From: Pedobacter sp. Hv1 | GTDB lineage: Bacteria; Bacteroidota; Bacteroidia; Sphingobacteriales; Sphingobacteriaceae | NCBI RefSeq assembly: GCF_001412215.1 | Contig: NZ_LLWP01000008.1 | Span: 1-64,000, forward strand | DNA: 64,000 nucleotides | Reading direction: 5' to 3' | Program-made: the position numbers and the translations under genes | Notes under the pieces: generated by a model | What the model was told of the DNA's origin: nothing | What the model saw: only the letters and a program-made list of their open reading frames with translations | The model's database searches: none | Shown here: piece by piece, positions 1 through 8,964 of the stretch | Position numbering within the stretch: the stretch's first letter is position 1 | Layout: the number at the start of each line of letters is the position of its first letter

Positions 1-313
1 GAAGTTTTTTTCTGCTTTCCCGTAAACCGCTGATGCTCAGCTAATCTATCCTTTTTACCCCTTTTCAATATCCTAAACTCACTTTCCGACTGCCCCCATA
101 CTTCCTCCGAAGCGGGATGCAAAGGTAGCAATCATTCCCATAATCACAAACACTAACCACCTTTTTTATACTACAAATAACCTAACTCTATGATCATCAA
201 TAAGAAAAAGTTCAAAAGAAATGATGAAAGGGGAGAAATAGCCAATCTATATCGTTATTTACAGTTATAGATGAACTGCTTTTACCCCTCTATTTAAGGA
301 AAAACCTAACTGA
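1..313. other. noncoding left edge with an outward promoter
   Basis: No credible gene is seen on either strand. The right half is AT-rich. The left half, read on the minus strand, looks like the leader of a transcription unit lying beyond the window: it follows a strong promoter at 120-150 and contains only a six-codon frame (ATG near 98, preceded by GGAGGA) before running off the edge. The leader could belong to a stable-RNA or ribosomal operon, which is inference only. Confidence 0.5.
120..150 (-). promoter_or_regulatory. Bacteroidota-type promoter, reading out of the window
   Basis: On the minus strand TTTG (150-147) is followed after exactly 19 bases by TACCTTTG (127-120), matching the consensus TTTG-N19-TAnnTTTG. 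Transcription would start near 115 and leave the window on the left after at least 110 nt without a sizeable open frame. Confidence 0.7.
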
Positions 314-679
314 TTAGAATTGACCCGTACTTAATAAAACCAATGTGCAAGCCTCTATAGGTTCAATATTATTCTTTTCAAGCATTTGTTCGAAGACCGG
401 ATTCTCCGTACCTGGATTAAAAATAACTCGTTTGGGCTGAGTTGCTATTATATAATCGTAGTAATTTGATTGTAGATCTGTACCTATATATAAGGTAATG
501 GTATCGATATCGTGGTAAGGAGTACCTGGCTTTTCAATTTTCACACCAGCAACCTCTCCTTGTTTAATTCCAATATTAACAATAGGATGTCCTTTGGTGG
601 TAAGCATATGCGCAGCTTTATAAGCATAACGCTCTGGGTTTGGGCTTGCGCCTATAATTAATGTCTTTTTCATATTCAT
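314..679 (-). CDS. CoA-binding domain protein (YccU-like)
   Basis: A 121-residue single-domain Rossmann protein of the CoA_binding_2 type. The N-terminal strand plus loop (IIGASPNPERYAYKAA, residues 8-23) is the family's nucleotide/CoA-binding turn, and the middle contains the usual VIFNPGTENP segment. Members are small cytosolic proteins of uncertain role. Two ATG codons are possible, at 679 and 673 (MKKTLI); both fit and the second is the more usual N-terminus. It lies 37 bases after the DinB-like gene on the same strand and may be cotranscribed with it. Family assignment is firm, function is not. Confidence 0.8.
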   Translation of the reverse strand: MNMKKTLIIGASPNPERYAYKAAHMLTTKGHPIVNIGIKQGEVAGVKIEKPGTPYHDIDTITLYIGTDLQSNYYDYIIATQPKRVIFNPGTENPVFEQMLEKNNIEPIEACTLVLLSTGQF

Positions 680-716
680 TTAATTACACCAATCTAAATG
701 ATCTGGCCGCTTGGCT

Positions 717-1184
717 TTAAAATTTCAGGAGCAAGGCAATTTGCCCAGCATGATAAGCATGATGCTGTATCAACCCATTAATCAATTGAGCATTGTTTAC
801 ACCTGTTCCCAATTCACGGTTTCGTTCATCCTTAACCTCGTTCAACCAACCAGAAGATTCGAAATCATCAATCATTTCAATTAATTTTTCATTAACCAGT
901 TTAAAGTCTGCTACCAACCTATGCCATTCTTCTGCCGTTTTTTCTATTGGTAAAGGCCAATCTCCTCTTGAGGGTTCTTTAGCCGTTTGTCCTGCTATCC
1001 TATCTATCACCTCTTCGGTCCACGCTGTTAAGTGTAACACCAGTTCTGCAATTGAATGTGCATTCGGAATGGGGTGTGTAAATACCTTTTGAGGATTTGC
1101 CGCTTGTATGAGGCTTAATACATTACCTCCATGCCAGGTATCCCCATTGTATGCTTTATTCAGTTCGTCTCCTAAATTGATCAT
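717..1184 (-). CDS. DinB/YfiT-like metal-dependent protein
   Basis: A 155-residue protein with the four-helix-bundle pattern of the DinB superfamily. The expected metal triad is visible: H51 in the motif LHLTAW, and H141 or H142 with H145 in the near-C-terminal QHHAYHAGQ. These proteins are putative thiol-dependent (bacillithiol or mycothiol) S-transferases. A bacilliredoxin homologue at 46772 would fit a bacillithiol-using cell. Start is ATG at 1184. Substrate unknown. Confidence 0.8.
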   Translation of the reverse strand: MINLGDELNKAYNGDTWHGGNVLSLIQAANPQKVFTHPIPNAHSIAELVLHLTAWTEEVIDRIAGQTAKEPSRGDWPLPIEKTAEEWHRLVADFKLVNEKLIEMIDDFESSGWLNEVKDERNRELGTGVNNAQLINGLIQHHAYHAGQIALLLKF

Positions 1185-1221
1185 AAAAGAAATATATACT
1201 TATGATAACATTTCGATTTTC

Positions 1222-2760
1222 TTAATTGTTTAGAATTGCATTGGCACAATTCGCACCATCAATGGCTGCCGAAACAATGCCCCCTGCGTAACCTGCTCCT
1301 TCGGCACAAGGATACAAGCCTGTAATTTGTGGGTGCTGATAGGTTTCTTTATCTCTGGGGATACGTACCGGCGAAGAGGTTCTGCTCTCTACCCCTACTA
1401 GAATTGCCTCATTGGTATAGTAGCCTTTCATTTTCTTGCCAAATAAAGGTAGCGCTGCTTTTAAGCTTGTCGCAACAAAATCTGGTAGGATATTATCTAA
1501 CATTACACTTTTTGTGCCGGGCAAATAAGAGTTTTTAGGCAAATCAATAGATAGTCTGTTTTCTACAAAGTCAATCATCCGCTGTGCGGGAGCAACCAAG
1601 TTGCCTCCACCGGCTTCAAACGCCAGTTGTTCTATCTCCGATTGGAAATTGAGCATTCTCAATGGATCATAGCCCTGAACATCGTCTAAAGTAACCTGCA
1701 CTACTGTTCCGGAGTTGGCAAATGGGTTATTTCGCTTAGATGGCGACCATCCATTTACCACAATTTCATCCTGACCAGTGGCACAAGGCGCAATAATCCC
1801 CCCTGGGCACATACAAAAAGAAAATACTCCTCTTGTTTTAACCTGTTCTACCATACTATAATAGGCTGGTGGCAAAAATTCACTCCTCATATCGCAATGG
1901 TATTGTGCACTATCAATAATTTGTTGTGGATGTTCTATACGTACACCCAGGGCAAAGGGCTTTGCTTCGATTAAAATATTCTTGTGGTGAAGCAGTTCAT
2001 AAATATCTCTTGCCGAATGTCCGGTTGCCAAAATCACAGCATCGGCCAAAATTTCTTGCTCTTGATTAACAACTATCCCTTTAATTTTACTGCCCGAAAT
2101 GATCAGGTCCGTAAGTTTTGCATCAAACAGCACTTCACCACCAGCATTTTGAATGGTTTCTCTAATGGCAGTAATGATATGCGGCAATTTATTGGTACCA
2201 ATATGCGGGCGGGCATCAATTAGGATATCTTCGTCGGCACCATGCTGTACAAACAGTTGCAATACCTTATTGATATCTCCTCGTTTATTTGATCTGGTAT
2301 ATAATTTACCATCAGAATAGGTACCTGCCCCACCTTCACCATAACAATAATTGGATTCTGTATTAACTACACCTTGTTTATTGATAGCTGCCAAATCTCT
2401 ACGGCGCTGTTTTACATCTTTTCCACGTTCAACAACTATAGGTTTAAAGCCATTTTCAATACATTGCAATGCGGCAAACAATCCGGCTGGTCCGGCCCCT
2501 ACAATAATTACAGTTTTGGCCGCACTTACTTTTGGGTAGTTAAATATCGTTTGTTCAACAGTTGGAACTTCATCAATATAAGCTCTAACCTGCATCCGAT
2601 AAATCACCTTTCGCGAACGGGCGTCTATAGAACGTTTTAAAATCTGGTGGTGTTTAATGGTAGATAACTCTACTTTTAGCGCTCTTGCCAGGTTTTGGAG
2701 GATCACCAGTTCATTGGAAACATGTTCTGGCGCAATGGTAATCTCTATTTCTTTCTGCAT
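1222..2760 (-). CDS. NAD(P)/FAD-dependent dehydrogenase (COG2509-like)
   Basis: A 512-residue flavoprotein. Residues 1-80 form an N-terminal extension typical of this family; the FAD dinucleotide motif GAGPAG is at 88-93, followed by the acidic strand end VVERG. Later segments YGEGGAGTYSDGKL, ATGHSARD and the C-terminal CAEGAGYAGGI are family hallmarks. It probably acts in the cytosol; the substrate is unknown. The frame can be extended to a TTG at 2793, but the ATG at 2760 (MQKEIEI) is preferred because it begins the conserved extension. No terminator is evident after the stop. Confidence 0.85.
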   Translation of the reverse strand: MQKEIEITIAPEHVSNELVILQNLARALKVELSTIKHHQILKRSIDARSRKVIYRMQVRAYIDEVPTVEQTIFNYPKVSAAKTVIIVGAGPAGLFAALQCIENGFKPIVVERGKDVKQRRRDLAAINKQGVVNTESNYCYGEGGAGTYSDGKLYTRSNKRGDINKVLQLFVQHGADEDILIDARPHIGTNKLPHIITAIRETIQNAGGEVLFDAKLTDLIISGSKIKGIVVNQEQEILADAVILATGHSARDIYELLHHKNILIEAKPFALGVRIEHPQQIIDSAQYHCDMRSEFLPPAYYSMVEQVKTRGVFSFCMCPGGIIAPCATGQDEIVVNGWSPSKRNNPFANSGTVVQVTLDDVQGYDPLRMLNFQSEIEQLAFEAGGGNLVAPAQRMIDFVENRLSIDLPKNSYLPGTKSVMLDNILPDFVATSLKAALPLFGKKMKGYYTNEAILVGVESRTSSPVRIPRDKETYQHPQITGLYPCAEGAGYAGGIVSAAIDGANCANAILNN

Positions 2761-2968
2761 AATCAACGTCGAGTTTTTATCCCGAATAAACAAAATTACA
2801 GTTTTCCATTCACAGTTCTAGTTTTTGACTTGATTTGTGCTTTGTCCATTATTTAGTATCTTAGGGTAATTGTTATGGCAACTTGTCAGTATTTTGTCTG
2901 TTTTAGTAACAAGGTATGAATATTGATATCTAATTTGAAATAGAAACCTAAAAAACAAAAAAAACAAA

Positions 2969-3553
2969 ATGAAAAAAATAGTAATTGGAGTAATTGCACT
3001 TGTAGTTTTATTAGCCGTAGTAAGTGGATGTAATGGCTACAATAAATTAGTTACATTAGATGTTGATGTACAAACTAAATGGAGCCAGGTTGAAGCTCAA
3101 TATCAACGCAGGGCTGATTTGATCCCTAACTTGGTGAGTACTGTTAAAGGAGCTGCCAAATTTGAGCAAGGTACTTTAACTGCTGTAATTGAAGCTCGTG
3201 CTAGTGCAAGCAAAATTACAATTGACCCAACTAAGCTAAATGCTGAGAATATTGAAAAATATCAAGCTGCTCAGGGTCAGATTACTCAAGCCTTAGGTAA
3301 ATTAATGGTATTGACCGAGAATTATCCAGAGTTAAAAGCAACACAACAGTTTAGCGATCTTTCTGCACAATTAGAAGGAACTGAAAATCGCATTACCGTT
3401 GCACGTAAAGATTTCAACGAATCTGTTCAAGCATATAATGTTAAGGTTAGATCTTTCCCTAACAATTTAACAGCTGGCATGTTTGGCTTTAGTCCTAAAG
3501 CAGCCTTTAAAGCTGATGCTGGTGCTCAAAATGCACCTAAAGTAGAATTTTAG
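2969..3553 (+). CDS. LemA family protein
   Basis: A 194-residue membrane-anchored protein. Residues 4-20 form a hydrophobic segment ending in VVSGC (C21), which could be a transmembrane anchor or a lipobox. The LemA core follows, with the characteristic stretch YQRRADLIPNLVSTVKGAA and a long helical hairpin ending in FNESVQAYN. LemA proteins face the periplasm and are often found beside TPM-domain proteins, as here (two TPM genes follow at 3631 and 4078). The trio is probably one operon with a 77-base gap after lemA. The role of the module is not settled, though envelope maintenance is often proposed. Confidence 0.9.
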   Translation: MKKIVIGVIALVVLLAVVSGCNGYNKLVTLDVDVQTKWSQVEAQYQRRADLIPNLVSTVKGAAKFEQGTLTAVIEARASASKITIDPTKLNAENIEKYQAAQGQITQALGKLMVLTENYPELKATQQFSDLSAQLEGTENRITVARKDFNESVQAYNVKVRSFPNNLTAGMFGFSPKAAFKADAGAQNAPKVEF

Positions 3554-3630
3554 TGATATTCCAACATTTTGGGGTAATGTGTGTTTAATCTTTAAACATA
3601 CATTACCCTTTAATTTATAAAACAAAAAGC

Positions 3631-4074
3631 ATGTCTCTTTTCACAACACAAGAACAAGAATTAATAGCCAATGCCATTGCCGAAGCCGAAAAAGCAACCT
3701 CAGGAGAAATTAGAATTGCTGTAGAGAAACACTGTCATGGCAGTGCATTCGAAAGAGCGACCCAATATTTTGCCGAGTTAGGAATGGATAAAACTGCTCA
3801 ACATAACGGCGTTCTCATTTACTTAGCCCATGAAGATCATAAATTTGCTATTATTGGCGACCGCGGTATCAACCAGGTTGTTCCAGAAGACTTTTGGGAG
3901 ACAACACAAGTGGCCATGAAAGCTCATTTTTTAAGTGGCAATTTGGCCGACGGGATTATTGCGGGCGTTTCATTAGCTGGCGAAAAGTTGGCTTTATTTT
4001 TCCCTTACCAAAATGGAGATGTGAATGAATTGCCAAACGACATTGTATTTATGGATCAAGCTGAACCCAAATAA
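3631..4074 (+). CDS. TPM domain protein without signal peptide
   Basis: A 147-residue protein consisting essentially of one TPM (repair_PSII / YgcG-type) domain: the segments SGEIRIAVE, GVLIYLAHEDHKFAIIGDRG and a C-terminal LADGIIAGVSLAGEKL match the family. Unlike the next gene it has no signal peptide and no glycine-rich tail, so it is likely cytosolic or held at the membrane by a partner. The stop codon is followed three bases later by the ATG of the next TPM gene, indicating translational coupling. Confidence 0.85.
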   Translation: MSLFTTQEQELIANAIAEAEKATSGEIRIAVEKHCHGSAFERATQYFAELGMDKTAQHNGVLIYLAHEDHKFAIIGDRGINQVVPEDFWETTQVAMKAHFLSGNLADGIIAGVSLAGEKLALFFPYQNGDVNELPNDIVFMDQAEPK

Positions 4075-4077
4075 CTG

Positions 4078-4857
4078 ATGAAAAAATTAATCATCTTATT
4101 TCTTTTAACGCTGAGTTACAGTTTTGGCTTTGCGCAAGATTTTCCACCAAAATCAAATACCCTTGTAAATGATTTTACACAAACCCTTACCGCCAGTCAG
4201 AAACAACAATTAGAGCAGAAACTGGTTGCCTTTGACGATTCTACCTCCAATCAGGTTGCTGTAGTGATCTTAAAATCTGTAGGCGACTACGACATTAATG
4301 AATACGCACTTGAATTGGGTAGAAAATGGGGTGTTGGCGGTAAAGGGAAAAACAATGGTGTAATTTTATTGATTGCCATTGGCGATAGAAAAATGTCTAT
4401 TCAAACTGGCTATGGATTAGAAGGTGCTTTGCCAGATATCTATACCAAAAGGATTATTGAAAACGATATTAAGCCTTTTTTTAAAGAAGGAGATTATTAT
4501 TCAGGCATAGAAGCCGGAACAAATTCCATTATCTCTTTAATTAAAGGTGAATACAAAAGTGATAAACCGAAAGCAAAATCGGGAGGTGGCAAAGGAAGTG
4601 CAGGCTTTATTGTGATCATTATAGTAATTATTATTGCCATTATTTTAAGGAAAGGTGGCGGTGGTGGCGGAAACCAAGTAATTGGTGGACGTGGTGTTGC
4701 TGATGCACTTTTCTGGAGTATGTTGTTAGGTGGTGGTCGTAACTCTGGCGGAGGTGGATTTGGCGGTGGTTTTGGAGGAGGAAGCGGCGGCGGAGGTGGA
4801 TTTGGCGGCTTCGGTGGTGGTAGTTTCGGTGGTGGTGGAAGTAGCGGAAGTTGGTAG
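4078..4857 (+). CDS. secreted/membrane TPM protein, YgcG-like
   Basis: A 259-residue protein: Sec signal peptide at 1-20 (cleavage near FAQ), a TPM domain at about 25-160 (VNDFTQTLTASQKQQLEQKL, then QVAVVILKS, then GVILLIAIGDRKMSIQTGYG), one transmembrane helix near 172-190, and a C-terminal tail that is mostly Gly with Ser and Phe. This is the standard layout of YgcG proteins encoded beside lemA. The Gly codon run makes an open Pro-rich antisense frame that is not a gene. A 7-bp tandem repeat begins four bases after the stop. Confidence 0.88.
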   Translation: MKKLIILFLLTLSYSFGFAQDFPPKSNTLVNDFTQTLTASQKQQLEQKLVAFDDSTSNQVAVVILKSVGDYDINEYALELGRKWGVGGKGKNNGVILLIAIGDRKMSIQTGYGLEGALPDIYTKRIIENDIKPFFKEGDYYSGIEAGTNSIISLIKGEYKSDKPKAKSGGGKGSAGFIVIIIVIIIAIILRKGGGGGGNQVIGGRGVADALFWSMLLGGGRNSGGGGFGGGFGGGSGGGGGFGGFGGGSFGGGGSSGSW

Positions 4858-4861
4858 GCCC

Positions 4862-4896
4862 GGTAATAGGTAATAGGTAATAGGTAATAGGTAATA
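4862..4896. repeat. (GGTAATA)x5 tandem repeat
   Basis: Five perfect tandem copies of the heptamer GGTAATA start four bases after the stop codon of the TPM gene. The same period and a related unit recur after fabV (58648-58717). Confidence 0.95.
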
Positions 4897-4942
4897 GTTT
4901 GAATTGGATTGACTTGTGATGTTACCACCTAATTATATTTAA

Positions 4943-5329
4943 ATGTACAGACGAGATTTAATTACAGCAGAAATTGAAAGGCTTGCGCAGGTTTTAGCAA
5001 GGATTATGGGCTTAAAAGTAGAACTGAAATTAGAAGAAGCTGGATTACTTTTTAACGAAACCATGGCCAATAGTTTTGGTTTGCCTATTGAGCTACTAGC
5101 AGAACCTAACTTATCTTTATTTGAAAACTGGTTGCAAGAAAGCAATCTACCAGCAGAGAAACTAGACTCGCTCAGTGAGTTTTTATATTATGAATTAGGT
5201 GTTAGTCAAAGTAGAAACGAAATGATTGCACCTAAACTTAACCTCATTTACGAGGAGCTTTCTAACAAACATAAAATTGTACACTTGGTTAACCTACATC
5301 GCCAAAAGGTTATTCAACAATACCTATAA
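4943..5329 (+). CDS. hypothetical protein, 128 aa, helical
   Basis: Not recognised. The protein is acidic, Leu- and Glu-rich and predicted all-helical, with no signal peptide, membrane segment or cysteine. Pairs of helices (ITAEIERLAQVLARIMGLK; LFENWLQESNLPAEKLDSL) suggest a TPR-like or small helical-bundle adaptor. The stop is eight bases before the Nudix gene, so the two are almost certainly cotranscribed. Start is ATG at 4943 after an AT-rich stretch. Confidence 0.65.
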   Translation: MYRRDLITAEIERLAQVLARIMGLKVELKLEEAGLLFNETMANSFGLPIELLAEPNLSLFENWLQESNLPAEKLDSLSEFLYYELGVSQSRNEMIAPKLNLIYEELSNKHKIVHLVNLHRQKVIQQYL

Positions 5330-5337
5330 GTCAAGCT

Positions 5338-5880
5338 ATGGAAATTTTAAAATGGCAAAAATTAGCCTCCAAATATTTAGTGCAAGAAAAGTGGGCTACT
5401 TTAAGAGTAGACACTTGCAAATTGCAAAATGGGGCAATTAAGGATGACTATTATGTATTGGAATATCCAAATTGGGTAAATGCTGTTGCACTGACCAAAG
5501 AAAATAAAATCATTCTGGTAAGACAATATCGTTTTGCTGCCGACATTATTTCTTTAGAAATCCCTGGTGGTGTAATTGACGATGGTGAAACACCTGAAGT
5601 TGCCATTGTACGTGAGCTACAGGAAGAAACAGGCTACAGCTTTGACAGTTGCGAGCTCATTGCCACGCTTTACCCCAATCCAGCTACCTCTACAAATAGA
5701 ACTTTTACCTATCTATTAAAAGGAGGAATAAAATCTCATGCTCAACATTTAGATGAGCATGAGATTTTAAATGTTGAAGAATATACAATTGAAGAGGTTA
5801 AGCAATTGTTAAAAGACAACAAGATAGATCAGGCTTTACATGTTGCCGGTTTGCATTACGGCTTAATGAGATTATCTTAA
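5338..5880 (+). CDS. Nudix hydrolase, ADP-ribose pyrophosphatase-like
   Basis: A 180-residue protein with a complete Nudix box at residues 78-100: G78, E84, R92-E93, E96-E97 and G99, matching Gx5Ex7REUxEExGU. The upstream IILVRQYRFAADIISLEIPGG and downstream LYPNPATSTNRTF segments resemble ADP-sugar pyrophosphatases, so cleavage of ADP-ribose or a nucleotide sugar to the nucleoside monophosphate is likely. It follows the helical protein by eight bases; its last four bases overlap the end of the convergent gene on the other strand. Confidence 0.88.
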   Translation: MEILKWQKLASKYLVQEKWATLRVDTCKLQNGAIKDDYYVLEYPNWVNAVALTKENKIILVRQYRFAADIISLEIPGGVIDDGETPEVAIVRELQEETGYSFDSCELIATLYPNPATSTNRTFTYLLKGGIKSHAQHLDEHEILNVEEYTIEEVKQLLKDNKIDQALHVAGLHYGLMRLS

Positions 5881-6935
5881 TTAGTTTTAGGATGTTTGGT
5901 TTTCAACATCTTTAGCATTGTTGGGAAAAACTCATCAAATTTTTTATACTTTTTGTCTGGGCCATAGTTTGCGATGATATAAGGCACTAAATCTTCAACA
6001 TAAATAAAATCACTTGCAGTTTCTTTGGCTACCTGTCTTTTAAACTCTCTTTCTGTACGGTATTTGTAATACATGTTCCCTACAATTGAACGGACCATAT
6101 TTTCATTCAAACAATATTCCCAACTCCCAATCCCATTTCTTTTCATACCGTCATCATCTTTGTTGTATAAATAAGCAAGCTCATCAATCTCTTTTTTATA
6201 CTTTTTAAACGCTGGATCCAAAAAGATATGGCTCCCTTCGTGCCAAACCAAATAATCAAATCCTTGATATTCAAAAATCGGTTCATCTTTTTCGGTTGAT
6301 TTTCTGTTGAAATAACCTGTATTGTAAACTACAATATGGCTAAATTGTGGATTTAAATTCTTTGTAGTAATGGCATGAGAACCCCAACTATTGAGCGGGT
6401 CTATACAGATGTACCATTTCACATCTGCATTGAAACCGTAAAATTTTTGGAGCTGATCCATTACTCCACTTTTTTTCACTTCTGCTTTAATGGCCTCACC
6501 CCATTTCTCATACTTCGCAGTATGCGCCTGATAGAAATCCCAGAATTTGGTATCGTTAAAAAAATCACGACACAATTTGATGTACTCCAATGTATTTTCT
6601 TTTCCATTGTGTTTATACCAATTGAGATCTGCAGTGGGTTCATAAATCTTAATGTTTGGAAAATCAGACATGGTCCAACCCAATTCTGTCAGGTCTGTAA
6701 ATACTTTCTTAAAGCCTTTCACTTTCAATACTGCTGGGTGGTCTTTGTACTTGCCAAAATATTCCATCACTTCTTTACTATAGGTAGAAGGATTTGGGTC
6801 AGGAAATTGATCGGCTAAAATTTGAACAATGGTAAAAAGTTCAACTCCTGGATGAACATTAACGGTGAGCTTCTCTTGTGCTTTTGTATTCAAAAACAAC
6901 AGTGCGAGCAATGCAACTAAAACTGTTTTTTTCAT
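5877..6935 (-). CDS. secreted putative zinc metallopeptidase (DUF4932-like)
   Basis: A 352-residue exported protein with a signal peptide at 1-19 (cleavage near TKAQ). The gluzincin-type motif HEGSH is at 232-236 and a downstream helix NENMVRSIV could supply the third ligand (glutamate). The domain resembles DUF4932, a family of unknown substrate common in Bacteroidota. It is probably periplasmic or on the cell surface. It ends convergently with the Nudix gene with a 4-bp overlap. Peptidase activity is inferred from the motif only. Confidence 0.7.
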   Translation of the reverse strand: MKKTVLVALLALLFLNTKAQEKLTVNVHPGVELFTIVQILADQFPDPNPSTYSKEVMEYFGKYKDHPAVLKVKGFKKVFTDLTELGWTMSDFPNIKIYEPTADLNWYKHNGKENTLEYIKLCRDFFNDTKFWDFYQAHTAKYEKWGEAIKAEVKKSGVMDQLQKFYGFNADVKWYICIDPLNSWGSHAITTKNLNPQFSHIVVYNTGYFNRKSTEKDEPIFEYQGFDYLVWHEGSHIFLDPAFKKYKKEIDELAYLYNKDDDGMKRNGIGSWEYCLNENMVRSIVGNMYYKYRTEREFKRQVAKETASDFIYVEDLVPYIIANYGPDKKYKKFDEFFPTMLKMLKTKHPKTN

Positions 6936-7128
6936 GATTATGTGTTTGTTTATTTAACCAAAGCTTCAACTAAAAGCGGAAAACATTCTGCACCAATTGA
7001 CCAAAGCCCTATAAGCATTGATGAATGTGCCTAAACTTTAGCTAACCTACTTATACTTTAAATAATGGCTTTGATGGATGAGAATTGCCCATTGATGTAT
7101 TTTTAACTTCAATTGATGAAATTGCTGA

Positions 7129-7136
7129 TATCTTTG
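7129..7136 (+). promoter_or_regulatory. -7 box TATCTTTG immediately before the kinase ATG
   Basis: A perfect TAnnTTTG element is separated from the ATG at 7141 by only GTTG. No TTG lies at the usual -33 distance. Transcription would begin at or next to the start codon, so the mRNA may be leaderless. Confidence 0.5.
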
Positions 7137-7140
7137 GTTG

Positions 7141-8193
7141 ATGAAAAAGAAATATAGAATAGGACTGCATGTTTTGGTATGGATTCTCGTCTTCCTGAAC
7201 GATTTCTTGCCAAAATACCTCAACAATAATTTCCGTTCTTATTCAAACCACGGCTCTTCTCCCTTATTTCTCAATTATTTTTTGATCTGCTTGGGGTATT
7301 TGGCTTCTGGCATGGTTTCTTTTTATACCACAGCCAATCTCATTGCTCCTTCTTTTTTAAGCAAAAAATGGTTAAAGGGTCTTTTGTTTACATTTTTACT
7401 CATCGTTTTTATCCCTAGTTATAGATATTTAATAGAATTTCATTTCTTTTTACCTTATCTGGGGTTCAACAACTACTATAACGGTAAGCCAGAAATTACT
7501 TGGTACATACAGAATAGTATTTTGTATACCTTTTATAGTTATTTCATTTATGGCTTCCTTTATTTTATTGTAACAGAGTGGTACAACAACTATAGGAAAC
7601 AAAAAGAGCTGGAAAAAGAAAAGATTACTGCAGAGCTTGCCTTTTTAAAATCGCAAATCAATCCTCATTTTTTGTTCAATACTTTAAACGATATTTATGC
7701 ACTCACCTATCGCAAATCTGATGAAGCACCAAGTGCAGTTTTAAAATTATCTGATCTGCTGCGTTACATGCTTAAAGAAAGCGACGATAAATTTGCCGAC
7801 CTCAAAAAAGAAATTGATTACTTAAAAAATGTAATCGATCTTTTTCAGATTGGACAAAAAGGAACAGCACATATTCAATTTGATGTAGAGGGCGAAGTAA
7901 ATAAACAACAGATTGCTCCATTGATATTGATCAACTTTGTAGAAAATGCATTTAAACATGGCGTTATCGATAACCCTAGCCATCCCATTCAGATCAAAAT
8001 CAGCATAGACCTTAATGGAATGGACTTTCTAATCAGCAATCAAAAAAACCAGGACTATAAAGATAAAACAGTAGGCATTGGCTTATCCAATGTGAAAAGA
8101 AGGCTTGAATTGATCTATCCAGACCAACATTGGCTTGAAATTAAAGATGAAACAGATACTTTTACAGTAGAGCTAAAAATAAAATGGATATGA
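7141..8193 (+). CDS. LytS-type sensor histidine kinase
   Basis: A 350-residue membrane kinase. Four hydrophobic segments occupy roughly residues 7-150, then a short coiled coil (KQKELEKEKITAELAFLK) leads to the His_kinase box QINPHFLFNT with phosphoacceptor H176, and an HATPase domain with N-box NFVENAFKHG and a C-terminal GIGLSNVKRRL. The sensing region is entirely transmembrane, without an obvious extracytoplasmic domain. ATG at 7141 is used; a TTG directly before it is not needed. The response regulator overlaps it by 10 bases, so they form one operon. Confidence 0.92.
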   Translation: MKKKYRIGLHVLVWILVFLNDFLPKYLNNNFRSYSNHGSSPLFLNYFLICLGYLASGMVSFYTTANLIAPSFLSKKWLKGLLFTFLLIVFIPSYRYLIEFHFFLPYLGFNNYYNGKPEITWYIQNSILYTFYSYFIYGFLYFIVTEWYNNYRKQKELEKEKITAELAFLKSQINPHFLFNTLNDIYALTYRKSDEAPSAVLKLSDLLRYMLKESDDKFADLKKEIDYLKNVIDLFQIGQKGTAHIQFDVEGEVNKQQIAPLILINFVENAFKHGVIDNPSHPIQIKISIDLNGMDFLISNQKNQDYKDKTVGIGLSNVKRRLELIYPDQHWLEIKDETDTFTVELKIKWI

Positions 8194-8909
8194 TTCGTTG
8201 CGTAATTGTTGATGATAAACCACTCGCTATAGATATCTTAAGTGATTATGTGGACAAACTTCCATTTTTAGAACTGATTTTTAGTTCTACCAACCCGCTA
8301 TTGGCATTAAACTTAATTATGGAAGGTAAGGCCGATCTGGTTTTTCTGGATATACAAATGCCCCAGCTCAATGGGCTGCAGTTTATGAAAATTGTACAAG
8401 GCAAATGCAAGGTAATCTTAACTACCGCCTATGCCGAATATGCCTTGGAAGGCTTTGAGCATGATGCCATAGATTATTTATTAAAACCTATTTCTTTTGA
8501 GCGTTTTTATAAAGCGGTACAAAAGGCAATGCATTATTTTAATGTACTAGATGTTAAACCTCAAATTGTTGTTGAAGCCCATAGTGCTAAAGAAGTTGAT
8601 TTTATTTTCGTGAAAAACGAGTATAAGTTAACGAAAGTGAACATTGCAGACATCTTATATATTGAGGGCATGCAAAACTATGTGGCCATTCATACCAAAA
8701 AAGAAAAGATCATTTCTTTGCAGAACATCAAAAAAACAGAAGAACAATTACCTCGAAGTCAGTTTGCCCGTGTACATAAATCATATTTAGTGGCCTTAAA
8801 CAAAATCGACAATATCGAACGTAGTCGAATCTATATTGAAAACCATGTGATCCCTCTGGGCGATTTTTATAGAGAAGCATTTTACAAAATGATAGATCCA
8901 ACTAGCTAA
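8184..8909 (+). CDS. LytTR response regulator
   Basis: A 241-residue regulator: receiver domain at 1-120 with phosphoacceptor D56 (FLDIQMP), conserved T in LTTAYAEYA and K in LLKPISFERF, and a LytTR DNA-binding domain at about 135-235 (ADILYIEGMQNYVAIHT, later FARVHKSYLVALNKI). It is the partner of the overlapping LytS kinase and paralogous to the regulator at 32184. Targets are unknown. The alternative ATG two codons downstream would make little difference. Confidence 0.93.
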   Translation: MDMIRCVIVDDKPLAIDILSDYVDKLPFLELIFSSTNPLLALNLIMEGKADLVFLDIQMPQLNGLQFMKIVQGKCKVILTTAYAEYALEGFEHDAIDYLLKPISFERFYKAVQKAMHYFNVLDVKPQIVVEAHSAKEVDFIFVKNEYKLTKVNIADILYIEGMQNYVAIHTKKEKIISLQNIKKTEEQLPRSQFARVHKSYLVALNKIDNIERSRIYIENHVIPLGDFYREAFYKMIDPTS

Positions 8910-8910
8910 C

Positions 8911-8950
8911 AAAAGAAAAGCCTCGATAATTGTCGAGGCTTTTCTTTTTT
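8911..8950. terminator. bidirectional terminator between response regulator and dnaA
   Basis: A perfect 16-bp stem (8911-8926 with 8933-8948, core AAGCCTCGA) closes a six-base loop and has T runs on both strands; it serves the convergent regulator and dnaA genes. Confidence 0.93.
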
Positions 8951-8964
8951 GATCCAAATTTTGA

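Noticed and set aside
190..270. 26-codon frame beginning ATGATCATCAATAAG
   Set aside because: Too short, no homology, no promoter or ribosome-binding site of its own.
4497..4928. Proline-rich minus-strand frame of 143 codons
   Set aside because: It is the antisense of the Gly-rich tail of the TPM protein; no homology, start signal or independent support.
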